A stretch of DNA of 38,696 nucleotides from Clostridium sp. D33t1_170424_F3 (lineage in GTDB: Bacteria; Bacillota; Clostridia; Oscillospirales; Acutalibacteraceae): positions 1-38,696 of the forward strand of contig NZ_JADPEG010000022.1 of NCBI RefSeq assembly GCF_015667585.1, given 5' to 3'. Below, piece by piece: positions 12,949-21,433 of this stretch (the stretch's first letter is position 1; every line of letters begins with the position of its first letter). The notes under the pieces were generated by a model. The model had not been told where the DNA came from. It saw nothing but the letters and a program-made list of their open reading frames with translations, and ran no database searches. Both the position numbers and the translations under genes were made by a program.

Positions 12949-15900
12949 ATGAGGAATTGGAAGAGAGGGCTGGCTTCTCTGCTGGCCGGTGTAATGCTGC
13001 TTTCGTCGGCGATGACCGCACCGGTCACAACGGGCGCGGCAAAGTCAGAGGGGATCGGCAGGCTTCCCACCATGGGCTGGTGCAGCTGGAACCTGTATCA
13101 GCAGAACATCAGCGAAGCAAAGATCAAATCGCAGGCGGACGCAATGGTCAGCAAGGGACTGGCCGACAAGGGCTACGAGTATGTGATTGTCGACGACGGA
13201 TGCCTGCAGGGGGGCCGCGATGCGGAAGGAAACCTGCAGCCGCAGTGGAACAAATTCCCCAACAGCTTTAAGCCGGTGAGCGATTATGTCCACGGCCTTG
13301 ACCTGAAATTCGGCATGTACAATTCCGCCGGTACAAAGACCTGCGCGGGTCTGGCGGGTTCCTATAACCACGAAGCGCGCGACGCGCAGACCTTCGCGGA
13401 TTGGGGCATCGACTTCCTGAAATACGATTTCTGTTACAATCCACTGATTCCAATGCCGCTGGAGCCCATTCCGGGCGAGTCCAACGGACAGAGCTTTACC
13501 ACCACGACGATCAGCAGCATGGACGTTCCCGCGCCCGCAATCCCGAAGTTCGTGGTCAAAAAGGTAAAGGACGGCGTGGAGACGGTTCTTCAAACCGTCA
13601 ACATTACCAGTGAAAATACCACCCTGACCGGCGGCGCGGTGATCGACAACGGCTACAATCCGCAGTGCCTGGGCATGCTGGACGCAAACGCGGACCTGAG
13701 CAAGGCGGGTATGGGAACGGTCAAGTTCCAGATGGACGAGATCGATCCCATGGCAAAATACGCGGTGGACGTGTACTGCGTCCATAACGACAAGACCCGC
13801 TGGCTGTCCATGCAGGTCAATCCGGACACCGCAACATACAATAAATTCTACATTCAGTCCGCCGCGACCGGCGACTGGAATTCCGCCAACGCGAAGGCGC
13901 GCACCATCTACAATGTGCCGCTTCAGCAGGGCGAGAACCGCATTTCCTTCTACCTGGACAAGCAGGACATCATCGACGCGTATCAGCAGGACAGCATCCG
14001 CAGCTACACCGCGATGGCGGACGCGCTGGATGCGACCGGCCGCGACGTCGTCCTGAACATTTGCGACTGGGGCTGGAGCAAGCCGAATGAGTGGGGCAAG
14101 GATGTAGGCCACTTCTGGCGCACCACAACGGACATCACCCCGTATGCGGGCCGTGTCGACTGGTCGGGCGGCGGCGCGAAGGGCCAGTCCGTCATGGGCG
14201 TGTATGAAAGAAACGTTATTCTGGACGAGTACGCCGGCCCGTACGGCTACAACGACCCCGATATGCTGACCGTCGGCCTCAGCGGCCTGAACATGGAACA
14301 GAACAAATCCCATTTTTCCCTGTGGTGCATGATGGCGGCCCCGCTGCTGCTGGGCACGGACCTGACCACCGCATCCCAGCAGGTACTGGACATCATCGGC
14401 AATGAGAAGATCATCGCGCTGGATCAGGATGCGCTCTGCCTGCAGGCCAAGCGCTTCAAGCAGGTTGGCAACACCGATTACCTGGTGAAGCCGCTGGCGG
14501 ACGGTTCCGTCGCGCTGTGTATCTTTAACAAGGCTTCTACCACGCAGGACGCTTCCATCGCGATGAGCGAGGTGGCAGCGGCGGCCAGCGCCAAGGTGAC
14601 GGCAAAAGGAAGCGAACATCTGACCGCGGAGCAGAAGGCCCTGTTTACCAACGCGTTTGCAAACGCGGGCAGCTATGCTTCCGAAGAGCTGTGGACCGGT
14701 GAAAAGGCGGACGTTGCTTCGGACGCGAATATCTCCGTCAATCTCCCAGCGTACGGCGTGAAAGTCTTCAAACTTTCCTCCTCCGCTCCGGCGGTCAGCG
14801 TCAATGTAACGCCGAAGGCTGCGGAAGTGGAACAGGGCGGACGCATGCAGTTCGCGGCGGAAGTCCTCAACGCGGGCCACAACGACGCCGTTACCTGGAC
14901 CGTGGAAGGCGCAACAAATCCGGGCGAGGACGCCACCCATGTCTGTGAGCTGGGCTGGCTGTTTGTCGCGGCGGACGAGCCGGTCGGAACGGTTTTGACC
15001 GTCAAGGCGGCTTCCGACGCAGACCCGAGTAAATTCGATACCGCCACGGTGACCGTGGTCGCCGTTCCGGAACCGCCGGCATTGACGCTCGACACGGGAA
15101 TGGCGGAAGTCCCGGCGGGAAGCAGCAAAACCTTCTCCATCATGAAGGACGCCCCCTCCGCGGAAGAGAATACAGCGGCTACCATGGAAGATCTGGCCGC
15201 CCTGCTTGAGCAGGCCGAGACCTATAAGGCCGCGGACTTTACCGATTCCAGCGCGGCGATTCTGAGCGCGGCGGTAAGCTTTGCCAATTCTGTCCTGAAT
15301 ATTCCGGGCGCCCCGGCAGAAATGATTCAGGCGACCTACAACGCGCTGGCGACAGCGGTGAACGGCCTCGTCTGGAAGGACGCGTCCTTTGCCGTGACCG
15401 CTGCGGACTGGTCCGTGACCGATCCGGACGGCAATTCTGTGGAAGGCGCATCGATTGCCGCGGACGCAAAAGATCCGGGCAAAGCGGTTGTTACGCTGGG
15501 AACCGCCGTTCCGGAGGGAACGAAGCTCGTTGTGAAGGCCTCCAACATCAACGGCAAAGACGGCCTGACGGCAACGGCGACCATCCTCGTAACCGTGCCC
15601 GTCATCACAGAGCACGACCTGCAGATCGCCTACGGTCCGAAGATTGCGCTGACCGTGAACGGCGTATCCCAGGAGCTGGCCGACAAGGCCGGCAAGTACA
15701 CGCAGAACGATATTACGGCGGGCGAGGAAATTGCCCTGACCTTTGCCCCGATGGACGACGGCAGAGAGTTCGTCACAGCAACCATCACCGTCAACGGCGT
15801 GGAACAGGAAGCCGCCTTCAAGGATGGCGACCGCACGGTTGCTTACTACGACCTGACCATGCCCAACGAGGACACGACGGTAACCTTCACCTCCGTTGTG

Positions 15901-17130
15901 GTTTATAAGGCTATGCTGCGCAGCGCAATCGCGAGCGCGGAAGAGGCCATGGAGACCGAAGCGTATGACAATATGGTTCCGGTGGCAAAGAAGAATTTCG
16001 ACGCGGCGTATGAAGCGGCTGTGAAGGTCGAAGCGGACGTAACCGCCCTGCAGGCGGACGTGGACGAAGCGACCCTCGCAATGGCGGACGCGATGAACTA
16101 TCTGTCCTGCGGCAAGGGCGACAAGACCAAGCTGCAACTGTTGCTCAAGACCTTTGAGGGGCTGAATGCGGAGGACTTTACCGAAGCAAGCTGGGAAGAC
16201 TATGCAGTGGCCCTGTCGGCGGCGCACAAGGTCTACGGGGATGAAAACGCACTGGTAAAAGACGTGGACGACGCGGCGAAGGCATTGACCGATGCGTTTG
16301 AAGCGCTGGTGCGCATCGCAGACAGCAGCCGCCTCGCAGAGCTGGTCACAGAGGCGGAAAGCTACGATCTGAACGATTACACGCCGGACAGCCAGATTGG
16401 CCTTGAGGACCTGATTAAGGAAGCAAAGGCACTCCTTGCGAAGGAAGACGCGACGCAGGAAGAGCTGGATGGAATGATGTCCAGACTGACGATTGCGATT
16501 GTGAACCTGCGCCTGAAGCCGGACAAGAGCTATTTGCAGGAGCTGATCGACGACGACAAGAATATCAACGAAGGCGAGTATACCGAGGAGAGCTATGCGG
16601 TGTACAAGGCAGCATACACGATGGCGCTGAAGGTTCTGGAGGATCCAAATGCGACGGAACAGGACGTAACCGGTGCAACGGATACACTGGAAACAGGAAG
16701 AAATGCTCTGGTTCGCAAGGGAGAAGACAAGCCGGGTACCGGAAATACCGGTTCCACCCCCAATAAAGGCTCCTCTTCCGGCGGCAGTTCCTCCCGGAAC
16801 AACAGTTACGGCGGAGAAGGCACCGCGGTGGTCGGCGCGGCACAGGCAATGCTTGGCAATGCGGCGGTCGTTTCCGACACCACTGTGGACTTCACCCTGA
16901 AGAGAGGCAGCGCGTATTGCTTCAAGATGACCGTGATCAACGGAAACAGTCTGGTTCCGAGCTTCACCACCGGCAACGGCAGCGTGCTCAAGACCCAGTT
17001 TGTGGCGAAAATCGGCAACGATTATTACTACAGAGTGTACGCGGTCGGCACACCGGGCCAGAGCGCGGGCGTTTATACGACCCTGCCGGGCCAGAACGCC
17101 GTCAAGCACTGCACGGTGGCCATCGGCTGA
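12949..17130 (+). CDS. Secreted multidomain GH27 alpha-galactosidase
   Basis: This is a 1393-residue paralogue of the preceding gene with the GH27 active site intact. It has GWCSWNLY, YVIVDD, GMYNSAGTKTCAG and FLKYDFC, with nucleophile Asp160, the Cys132/Cys162 pair, and Asp395 in WRTTTD as candidate acid/base. The family hydrolyses terminal alpha-galactosides. A signal peptide (about 1-30) indicates export. The same jelly-roll insert lies inside the barrel. After the catalytic part come Ig-like modules, one of which is split by an extra FIVAR-like repeat (about residues 745-805). Then come four more FIVAR-like repeats, a Gly/Ser linker and the same C-terminal domain as its neighbour. The frame is open upstream to 12904, but GGAGG 8 bases before the ATG at 12949 and the signal peptide fix the start. 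Confidence 0.9.
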   Translation: MRNWKRGLASLLAGVMLLSSAMTAPVTTGAAKSEGIGRLPTMGWCSWNLYQQNISEAKIKSQADAMVSKGLADKGYEYVIVDDGCLQGGRDAEGNLQPQWNKFPNSFKPVSDYVHGLDLKFGMYNSAGTKTCAGLAGSYNHEARDAQTFADWGIDFLKYDFCYNPLIPMPLEPIPGESNGQSFTTTTISSMDVPAPAIPKFVVKKVKDGVETVLQTVNITSENTTLTGGAVIDNGYNPQCLGMLDANADLSKAGMGTVKFQMDEIDPMAKYAVDVYCVHNDKTRWLSMQVNPDTATYNKFYIQSAATGDWNSANAKARTIYNVPLQQGENRISFYLDKQDIIDAYQQDSIRSYTAMADALDATGRDVVLNICDWGWSKPNEWGKDVGHFWRTTTDITPYAGRVDWSGGGAKGQSVMGVYERNVILDEYAGPYGYNDPDMLTVGLSGLNMEQNKSHFSLWCMMAAPLLLGTDLTTASQQVLDIIGNEKIIALDQDALCLQAKRFKQVGNTDYLVKPLADGSVALCIFNKASTTQDASIAMSEVAAAASAKVTAKGSEHLTAEQKALFTNAFANAGSYASEELWTGEKADVASDANISVNLPAYGVKVFKLSSSAPAVSVNVTPKAAEVEQGGRMQFAAEVLNAGHNDAVTWTVEGATNPGEDATHVCELGWLFVAADEPVGTVLTVKAASDADPSKFDTATVTVVAVPEPPALTLDTGMAEVPAGSSKTFSIMKDAPSAEENTAATMEDLAALLEQAETYKAADFTDSSAAILSAAVSFANSVLNIPGAPAEMIQATYNALATAVNGLVWKDASFAVTAADWSVTDPDGNSVEGASIAADAKDPGKAVVTLGTAVPEGTKLVVKASNINGKDGLTATATILVTVPVITEHDLQIAYGPKIALTVNGVSQELADKAGKYTQNDITAGEEIALTFAPMDDGREFVTATITVNGVEQEAAFKDGDRTVAYYDLTMPNEDTTVTFTSVVVYKAMLRSAIASAEEAMETEAYDNMVPVAKKNFDAAYEAAVKVEADVTALQADVDEATLAMADAMNYLSCGKGDKTKLQLLLKTFEGLNAEDFTEASWEDYAVALSAAHKVYGDENALVKDVDDAAKALTDAFEALVRIADSSRLAELVTEAESYDLNDYTPDSQIGLEDLIKEAKALLAKEDATQEELDGMMSRLTIAIVNLRLKPDKSYLQELIDDDKNINEGEYTEESYAVYKAAYTMALKVLEDPNATEQDVTGATDTLETGRNALVRKGEDKPGTGNTGSTPNKGSSSGGSSSRNNSYGGEGTAVVGAAQAMLGNAAVVSDTTVDFTLKRGSAYCFKMTVINGNSLVPSFTTGNGSVLKTQFVAKIGNDYYYRVYAVGTPGQSAGVYTTLPGQNAVKHCTVAIG

Positions 17131-17170
17131 TTGCAGTTCAAAAGATCACACGAAATGTCTCCATCTTACA

Positions 17171-17215
17171 AATAGAGGAACCCCCGACCCTGATTGGGCC
17201 GGGGGTTCCTCTATT
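17171..17215. terminator. Bidirectional terminator between convergent genes
   Basis: A perfect 16-bp stem, 17171-17186 with 17200-17215 (core GAGGAACCCCC/GGGGGTTCCTC), has a 13-nt loop. It sits between the GH27 gene and the convergent acetyltransferase gene. T-runs are short on both sides. Confidence 0.75.
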
Positions 17216-17320
17216 CCTGCGGTTGACAGAGCCGCATATGGGGGATAAACATGTTCCAAAGCGTGTTGCCCGGCGCGGAATGGTTTTCCACAGAATCCCG
17301 GCAAACGGTTGAAAACCCGG

Positions 17321-17875
17321 TCAGCTCAGACAGCAGACCATCCGGCATTCGTCGTGGCTGGTTCCATCCCGCAGCAGAAAGGCGCGCTCCAGTACGCCGT
17401 AGGCCCGAAATCCGCAGGATTCGTACAGTGCCCGCGCGGCGGCGTTTTCGCAGTCCACCTCCAGCTCCACCTGTTCGTATCCCATGGACGGCGCCTGGGC
17501 CAGAAGCTCCCGCGTCAGGAGGCCGCCCAGCCCGCGCCGCCAATGGGAGCGCAGCACGCAGATGCCGAAGCCGGCCCGGTGGCGGTATTTGCTCTTGCCC
17601 GGTGCGACGGGGGCCAGGTTCGCGTTGGCGACCGGCTTTCCATCCACAAAGGCGCTCAGCATCAGGGACTGCCTGTCCGCGCAGACGCTTTCCAAAAATG
17701 TGCGCTCCTCCTCAACGGTCAGGGCGACTTCGTCCGGGTACATGGAAAGGTATACCGTTTCCGCAGTGGCCTGTTTCATCAGATCGAGAATGGCTTCCGC
17801 GTCCTCCGGGCGTGGGCTGCGCAGGACGCAGGGGGTTCCGTCGCGCAGGACGGCGTTTTTGGGGCTGTACTCCAT
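17321..17875 (-). CDS. GNAT-family N-acetyltransferase
   Basis: The product is 184 residues with the GNAT fold. There is an early LRSPRPEDAEAILDLM helix and the acetyl-CoA pyrophosphate-binding motif A around VLRSHWRRGLGGLL (RRGLGG at residues about 113-118). The C-terminal motif B is ENAAARALYESCGFRAYG. The family transfers acetyl groups from acetyl-CoA to amines; the substrate is unknown. The pattern resembles enzymes acting on small molecules or ribosomal proteins. The longer frame to 17983 is rejected because a promoter lies at 17904-17932, which places the start at the ATG complementary to 17873-17875, preceded by AAGGGA. Confidence 0.85.
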   Translation of the reverse strand: MEYSPKNAVLRDGTPCVLRSPRPEDAEAILDLMKQATAETVYLSMYPDEVALTVEEERTFLESVCADRQSLMLSAFVDGKPVANANLAPVAPGKSKYRHRAGFGICVLRSHWRRGLGGLLTRELLAQAPSMGYEQVELEVDCENAAARALYESCGFRAYGVLERAFLLRDGTSHDECRMVCCLS

Positions 17876-17903
17876 GGGAATCCCTTCTTTCGCTTTTCCC
17901 AGT

Positions 17904-17932
17904 ATGATAGCAGGCATCGCGGAACTTGTCAA
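17904..17932 (-). promoter_or_regulatory. Promoter of the acetyltransferase gene
   Basis: On the minus strand TTGACA (17932 to 17927), a 17-bp spacer and TATCAT (17909 to 17904) form a near-consensus sigma-A promoter. The leader is about 20 nt. Confidence 0.85.
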
Positions 17933-18039
17933 TCGCAGTGATTTTACCTGTTTTTTACCGGTTTCTCCAACAGGCTTAACCAACGAAGGGCGGCGCTTTG
18001 ATATGATAAAGACAGATCAAAAACAGGAGGAAGTCAAAC

Positions 18040-18531
18040 ATGAAAAAAGCAATTGCCGCATTGATGGCCCTGGCGCTCTGCACCGGCGCGTCCGCGACCG
18101 CGTTCGCCGCGGAGGAGTTTTCCACAGAGCTGACCTTTACCCTGCGCAACGAGCCCACCTACATCGTCACCATTCCGACCAAAGTCGCCATGGAAAAAGA
18201 GGGGACCGAGGTGGAAGTCGTAGCGGAGGACGTGAAAGACCTGAACGAGGGTGAGCGCATTTCCGTCACCATCGCGGGCACAGACTATTACCGCAACCAG
18301 ATGGTTATGGTGGACCCGGAAACCCGCGGCACCATGCGCTACCAGATTATCACCCCGGACGACCGTGTACTGGAAACCACCGGCGACAAGGACCAGATGA
18401 ACGGACAGGAGATCGTGTCCTTCACGGAGAGCGGCAGCGCGACCTATACCATTAAGCCGGTCGTCGCGTTCAACGTCAAGCCGGGCAACTATTCCGGCGT
18501 CATTACCTATGGTATCGAAGTAGTGGAATAA
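18040..18531 (+). CDS. Small secreted protein of unknown function
   Basis: The product is 163 residues. A classical signal peptide should be cleaved after AFA (about residue 23). The mature part of about 140 residues is rich in alternating hydrophobic and polar residues (YIVTIPTKVAM, ISVTIAGTD, YTIKPVVAFNVKPGNYSGVITYGIEVVE), which suggests a single beta-sandwich. The closing PGxYSGxITYxI pattern recalls surface adhesin or pilin-type sandwich domains, but I cannot name a family. AGGAGG is well placed before the ATG, and a -10-like TATGAT lies at 18002-18007. It stands alone, divergent from the acetyltransferase gene. Confidence 0.75.
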   Translation: MKKAIAALMALALCTGASATAFAAEEFSTELTFTLRNEPTYIVTIPTKVAMEKEGTEVEVVAEDVKDLNEGERISVTIAGTDYYRNQMVMVDPETRGTMRYQIITPDDRVLETTGDKDQMNGQEIVSFTESGSATYTIKPVVAFNVKPGNYSGVITYGIEVVE

Positions 18532-18596
18532 GCCCCTGATCTTTCCCGGGAAGCCGGACGGTATCAAAATGCGTGTTTCATAGTTAACAGGAACAG

Positions 18597-18627
18597 CAAT
18601 TCCCCCCGCCACAGGCGGGGGGAATTG
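18597..18627 (+). terminator. Hairpin after the small secreted protein gene
   Basis: A perfect 14-bp stem, CAATTCCCCCCGCC (18597-18610) with GGCGGGGGGAATTG (18614-18627), has a 3-nt loop. There is no T-run after it, so termination efficiency is uncertain. Confidence 0.65.
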
Positions 18628-18705
18628 TCGTGGTCAGACAATTATGGAGCGGTCCCCCTTCTTTTTATATATGAAAAAGGCACGGAAAAGAATGATTGAA
18701 AACGC

Positions 18706-18736
18706 TTGACCATCCCCCCGGGGGCTGCGGTATGAT
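18706..18736 (+). promoter_or_regulatory. MerR-type promoter with 19-bp spacer
   Basis: TTGACC (18706-18711) and TATGAT (18731-18736) are separated by 19 bp, and the spacer contains a CCCCCGGGGG palindrome. Overlong 19-bp spacers with a central dyad are the hallmark of promoters untwisted by MerR-family activators. The MerR gene starts 18 bp downstream, so autoregulation is likely. Confidence 0.7.
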
Positions 18737-18754
18737 AATGGGGAGGTGAGGAAT

Positions 18755-19660
18755 ATGCTGATCCATCAGGCAAGCGAAGAAACAGGGCTGACCAGAAAGG
18801 CGATTGAATATTATACACAGCAGGGACTGGTTTCCCCGTCCGTACAGGATAACGGATACCGGGACTACACGGAAAAGGAGATAGAGCGGCTCCGCAAAAT
18901 CCAGGTGCTGCGGAAGCTGGACTTGGGCACGGAGGAAATCCGCGCAATCCTCGCGGATGCGACCGGCGCCGCGCTGCGGGCTGTTTCCATCCGGAAGGAG
19001 CTGGCGCACCGGAGGGACGCCGCGAAAAAAGCGATTCTGGAAGCGCTGCGCTGCGGGTCGTCCTATGAGGAGGTCCGCGAATCGCTGCGCGCCCTGGACC
19101 AAAGCAAAACCATTACGGAAAAGCTCCTGGAGGCATTCCCGGGGAGCTACGGCAGGTTTGTCTGCCTGCACTTCGCCCGGTTCTTGAATGAGCCGGTCCG
19201 GTCCGGGGAGCAGCAGGCCGCTTTTGAAGAGGTACGGTCCTTTTTGGATCATGTACCGCCGTTTGCGCTGCCACCGGAGCTGGAAGCATATCTGGAGGAA
19301 GGAACCGCGCAGATCGGCACGGAGCAGACGGCGGAACTGCTGGAGCGCGCCAGACATTCAATGGAAAACCCCGATGCCTTCCTGATGGACAACAGGGAGT
19401 TTCTGGAATGGTATCTGGCGTATAAGCAGTCCGACGCGTACCGGGAATCGCCCGCCTGCAAATTGACGGCGTTTCTGCGGGAATTCCAGCGTTCCAGCGG
19501 CTACAATACGGTGTTTATCCCCGCGATGCGGCGGCTTAGCGATTCCTACGCATCCTATTACCGGCAAATGGAAACCGCCAATGAAAAGCTGCTTGCCCGC
19601 TATCCAGCGCTGCGGGAGGAAGGCGAACCGAAATGCACAAAGAAATTGGTTGATACCTGA
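18755..19660 (+). CDS. MerR-family transcriptional regulator
   Basis: The product is 301 residues. The N-terminal winged helix-turn-helix (residues about 1-70) contains LIHQASEETGLTRKAIEYYTQQGLVSP, with the tyrosines typical of MerR recognition, followed by YRDYTEKEIERLRKIQVLRKLDLGTEEIR. A coiled-coil dimerisation helix comes next. The C-terminal part of about 190 residues is helical and unrecognised; it presumably senses a ligand. The ATG at 18755 is preferred over the upstream GTG at 18746 because GGGGAGGTG would overlap that GTG and is well spaced for the ATG. No clear target gene is adjacent other than itself. Confidence 0.85.
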   Translation: MLIHQASEETGLTRKAIEYYTQQGLVSPSVQDNGYRDYTEKEIERLRKIQVLRKLDLGTEEIRAILADATGAALRAVSIRKELAHRRDAAKKAILEALRCGSSYEEVRESLRALDQSKTITEKLLEAFPGSYGRFVCLHFARFLNEPVRSGEQQAAFEEVRSFLDHVPPFALPPELEAYLEEGTAQIGTEQTAELLERARHSMENPDAFLMDNREFLEWYLAYKQSDAYRESPACKLTAFLREFQRSSGYNTVFIPAMRRLSDSYASYYRQMETANEKLLARYPALREEGEPKCTKKLVDT

Positions 19661-19700
19661 CAAAAATTTAAACAAAATATGGAAGAAAATGCTTTTTTCT

Positions 19701-19731
19701 TTGCTAAATAAAATTAAAATCCTTGTATACT
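19701..19731 (+). promoter_or_regulatory. Candidate promoter of T1
   Basis: The -10 box TATACT (19726-19731) is preceded by TTGCTA (19701-19706) with a 19-bp, AT-only-rich spacer. A short AAACTG/CAGTTT hairpin follows in the leader at about 19733-19747. This promoter lacks the phased CCA elements found upstream of T3-T5. Confidence 0.5.
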
Positions 19732-19778
19732 GAAACTGAATCAGTTTGTCACTATTGCAAAGGAAAGAGGGAAGTAAC

Positions 19779-20789
19779 ATGACAAAGAAACGGGTTGTGC
19801 TCTCTGCGGCGGCAGTCCTGATGACGCTCGCGCTGGTGGCGGGCGGCACGCTGGCATGGTTCTCGGATTCGGAGCGGGTCAACGCCGATTTTACAGCCGG
19901 CGTACTCGATGTGAACCTGACCACGAACGGAGAGGAAACGCGCACCAATCTCAGCTTTGAAAACCTGCGTCCGATGAAGCTGGCGGATTTTGAAAAGGAT
20001 ATTACCCAGACGGTGGTACCGGAAAACGCCAACAAGGAAGGGTTCGGCAAGGACGAGCCCATCTATTTCCGCCGTGTGGATGTACATAACGACGGAACCC
20101 TGCCCATGCAGGTCTGCTTCACCATGCAGGACCGCGGTCCGCAGGACGACGATGTGATCAATATTGTGGAAGATGATGGGCGTATTTCCCAGGACGGAGT
20201 CGTCAAATGCAGCGAGGAAAACTATATCCTGATGAATAAGCTGCATGTGTTTGTCTTTGAAAACAAGGGGACGGAGGACGCGCCCAAGTGGGTCCGCCGC
20301 ACCGATATCAACCTGAATACGGAGACGGAGCCCAGCGAGGGCAAGCATGTATACCAGCCGTTCTCCCTGAGCAACCCGCTGCCCGCGGGTGCGAGCGCAC
20401 AGTTCGTTGTGGCGGCGTACCTGCCGGAGGACGCGGACAACCGTTACCAGGCCAAGCACTATCATGCCTCCCTCGTGGTCAAGGCGGGCCAGTCGGACAA
20501 GGACGCTGTGATGGGCGAGGACCAGCCCCCTGTGGTGTACAGCTTCAATGGCAGGATCCAAAACGCAGCCGGCGAGCCGCTGCAGGGCTACAAAGTGAGC
20601 ATCCGCAATCTGGATACCGATACGGCATATTCCACGGAGAAGACCGACGAGGAAGGAAATTTCCAGGTTGACCTGCCCGCTGGCAAATACCGTTTCTATG
20701 TTTACGGACAGAACGACTATCAACCGGTGAGCGAAACGTTCCGCATCGACGGCGATACAACGTTCGATTTCATCCTTTCACCCAAGTAA
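19779..20789 (+). CDS. T1: SipW-dependent TasA/camelysin-like secreted protein
   Basis: The product is 336 residues. The N-terminus carries the SipW-type signal: basic residues, a hydrophobic core, then GGTLAWFSDSERVNADFTAGVLDV. A TasA/camelysin-type beta domain runs to about residue 245 (LSFENLRPMKLADFEKDI, VDVHNDGTLPMQVCF, QAKHYHASLVV). The C-terminal 80 residues form a carboxypeptidase-regulatory/SpaA-like beta domain (NAAGEPLQGYKVSIRNLD, then TDEEGNFQVDLPAGKYRFYV), often used in surface proteins. TasA relatives form extracellular fibres. The start at 19779 follows AGAGGGAAG and removes an 11-residue upstream extension. It is more divergent than T2-T5. Confidence 0.85.
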   Translation: MTKKRVVLSAAAVLMTLALVAGGTLAWFSDSERVNADFTAGVLDVNLTTNGEETRTNLSFENLRPMKLADFEKDITQTVVPENANKEGFGKDEPIYFRRVDVHNDGTLPMQVCFTMQDRGPQDDDVINIVEDDGRISQDGVVKCSEENYILMNKLHVFVFENKGTEDAPKWVRRTDINLNTETEPSEGKHVYQPFSLSNPLPAGASAQFVVAAYLPEDADNRYQAKHYHASLVVKAGQSDKDAVMGEDQPPVVYSFNGRIQNAAGEPLQGYKVSIRNLDTDTAYSTEKTDEEGNFQVDLPAGKYRFYVYGQNDYQPVSETFRIDGDTTFDFILSPK

Positions 20790-20833
20790 TTTCAGTAAAC
20801 CAATGCGCCAAACACCTGTATATGGCAGACCAT

Positions 20834-20883
20834 GCGGCTTTTTGTGGAAACATGTCAAAATGTTTCTGCGAAAAGCCGCTTTT
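20834..20883 (+). terminator. Terminator of T1
   Basis: A 19-bp stem, 20834-20852 with 20861-20879 (core GCGGCTTTT/AAAAGCCGC), needs a few G-U pairs on the plus strand. It is followed by TTTTATTT. Confidence 0.8.
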
Positions 20884-20899
20884 ATTTACAAGTTAGAAG

Positions 20900-20960
20900 G
20901 TTGTGGATGCAAGCAAAAAGCGTTATACTATACAAAGTTGTCCATGCAAGCGATGAACAA
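20900..20960 (+). promoter_or_regulatory. Candidate MarR operator repeats
   Basis: A direct repeat GTTGTnnATGCAAGC occurs at 20900-20914 (over the -35 box) and 20937-20951 (just after the start of transcription). The second copy is also half of an imperfect inverted repeat, TTGTCCATGC (20938-20947) with GCGATGAACAA (20950-20960). Position and symmetry suit a repressor of the MarR type encoded just downstream. Confidence 0.5.
20901..20929 (+). promoter_or_regulatory. Promoter of the MarR-MATE operon
   Basis: TTGTGG (20901-20906), a 17-bp spacer and TATACT (20924-20929) make a good sigma-A promoter 49 bp before the MarR start codon. Confidence 0.75.
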
Positions 20961-20977
20961 AAAGGCGGGAGGTTTCT

Positions 20978-21430
20978 ATGGAAACGCAGAATCCGAATTA
21001 CAGCAAGCACATTTCCCTTCTTTACCGGGTAGGACAGATTTTCTATGATACAGAGCTGGCGCCGTACCACATCGGCTGCGGGCAGCAGTTCTTTTTGCTT
21101 TCCATCGCGCAGAATCCGGGCATCAATCTGCTGGCGCTGGCGCGGGAAGGCTTTTACGACAAGGGGACCACAACCCGCGCGGTGCGCAAGCTGGAAGAAG
21201 CGGGCTATATCCGCGTGGAAAAGGATGCGGACGACCATCGCCTCCGCAAGCTGTATGTGACGGAGGAAGCGGCTCCTGTCATTGAAAAGACGCAGGAGAC
21301 GGTCGCCCGCTGGCACAGTCTGCTGGCGCAGGAGCTGAGCGCGGAGGAGCAGGAGCAGGCAGCCTGCCTTTTGGAACAGATGGCGGGACATGCCTATGAA
21401 TACATCAAGAGTAGTGGAAAGAGGGACTAG
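20978..21430 (+). CDS. MarR-family transcriptional regulator
   Basis: The product is 150 residues, the usual MarR length. The winged helix region is NPGINLLALAREGFYDKGTTTRAVRKLEEAGYIRVEKD, followed by the wing DADDHRLRKLYVTEEA. Long helices at both ends form the dimer interface. GGGAGG precedes the ATG. The MATE exporter gene begins 3 bp after the stop codon, so the two form an operon arranged like mepR-mepA of staphylococci. It probably represses this operon and is released by exported toxic compounds; that is inference from the arrangement. Confidence 0.9.
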   Translation: METQNPNYSKHISLLYRVGQIFYDTELAPYHIGCGQQFFLLSIAQNPGINLLALAREGFYDKGTTTRAVRKLEEAGYIRVEKDADDHRLRKLYVTEEAAPVIEKTQETVARWHSLLAQELSAEEQEQAACLLEQMAGHAYEYIKSSGKRD

Positions 21431-21433
21431 CGC

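Noticed and set aside
13045-17109. A 1354-codon minus-strand open frame opposite GH27 gene 2
   Set aside because: Antisense shadow caused by strong third-position GC bias; it lacks recognisable domains, whereas the plus strand is an intact GH27 protein.
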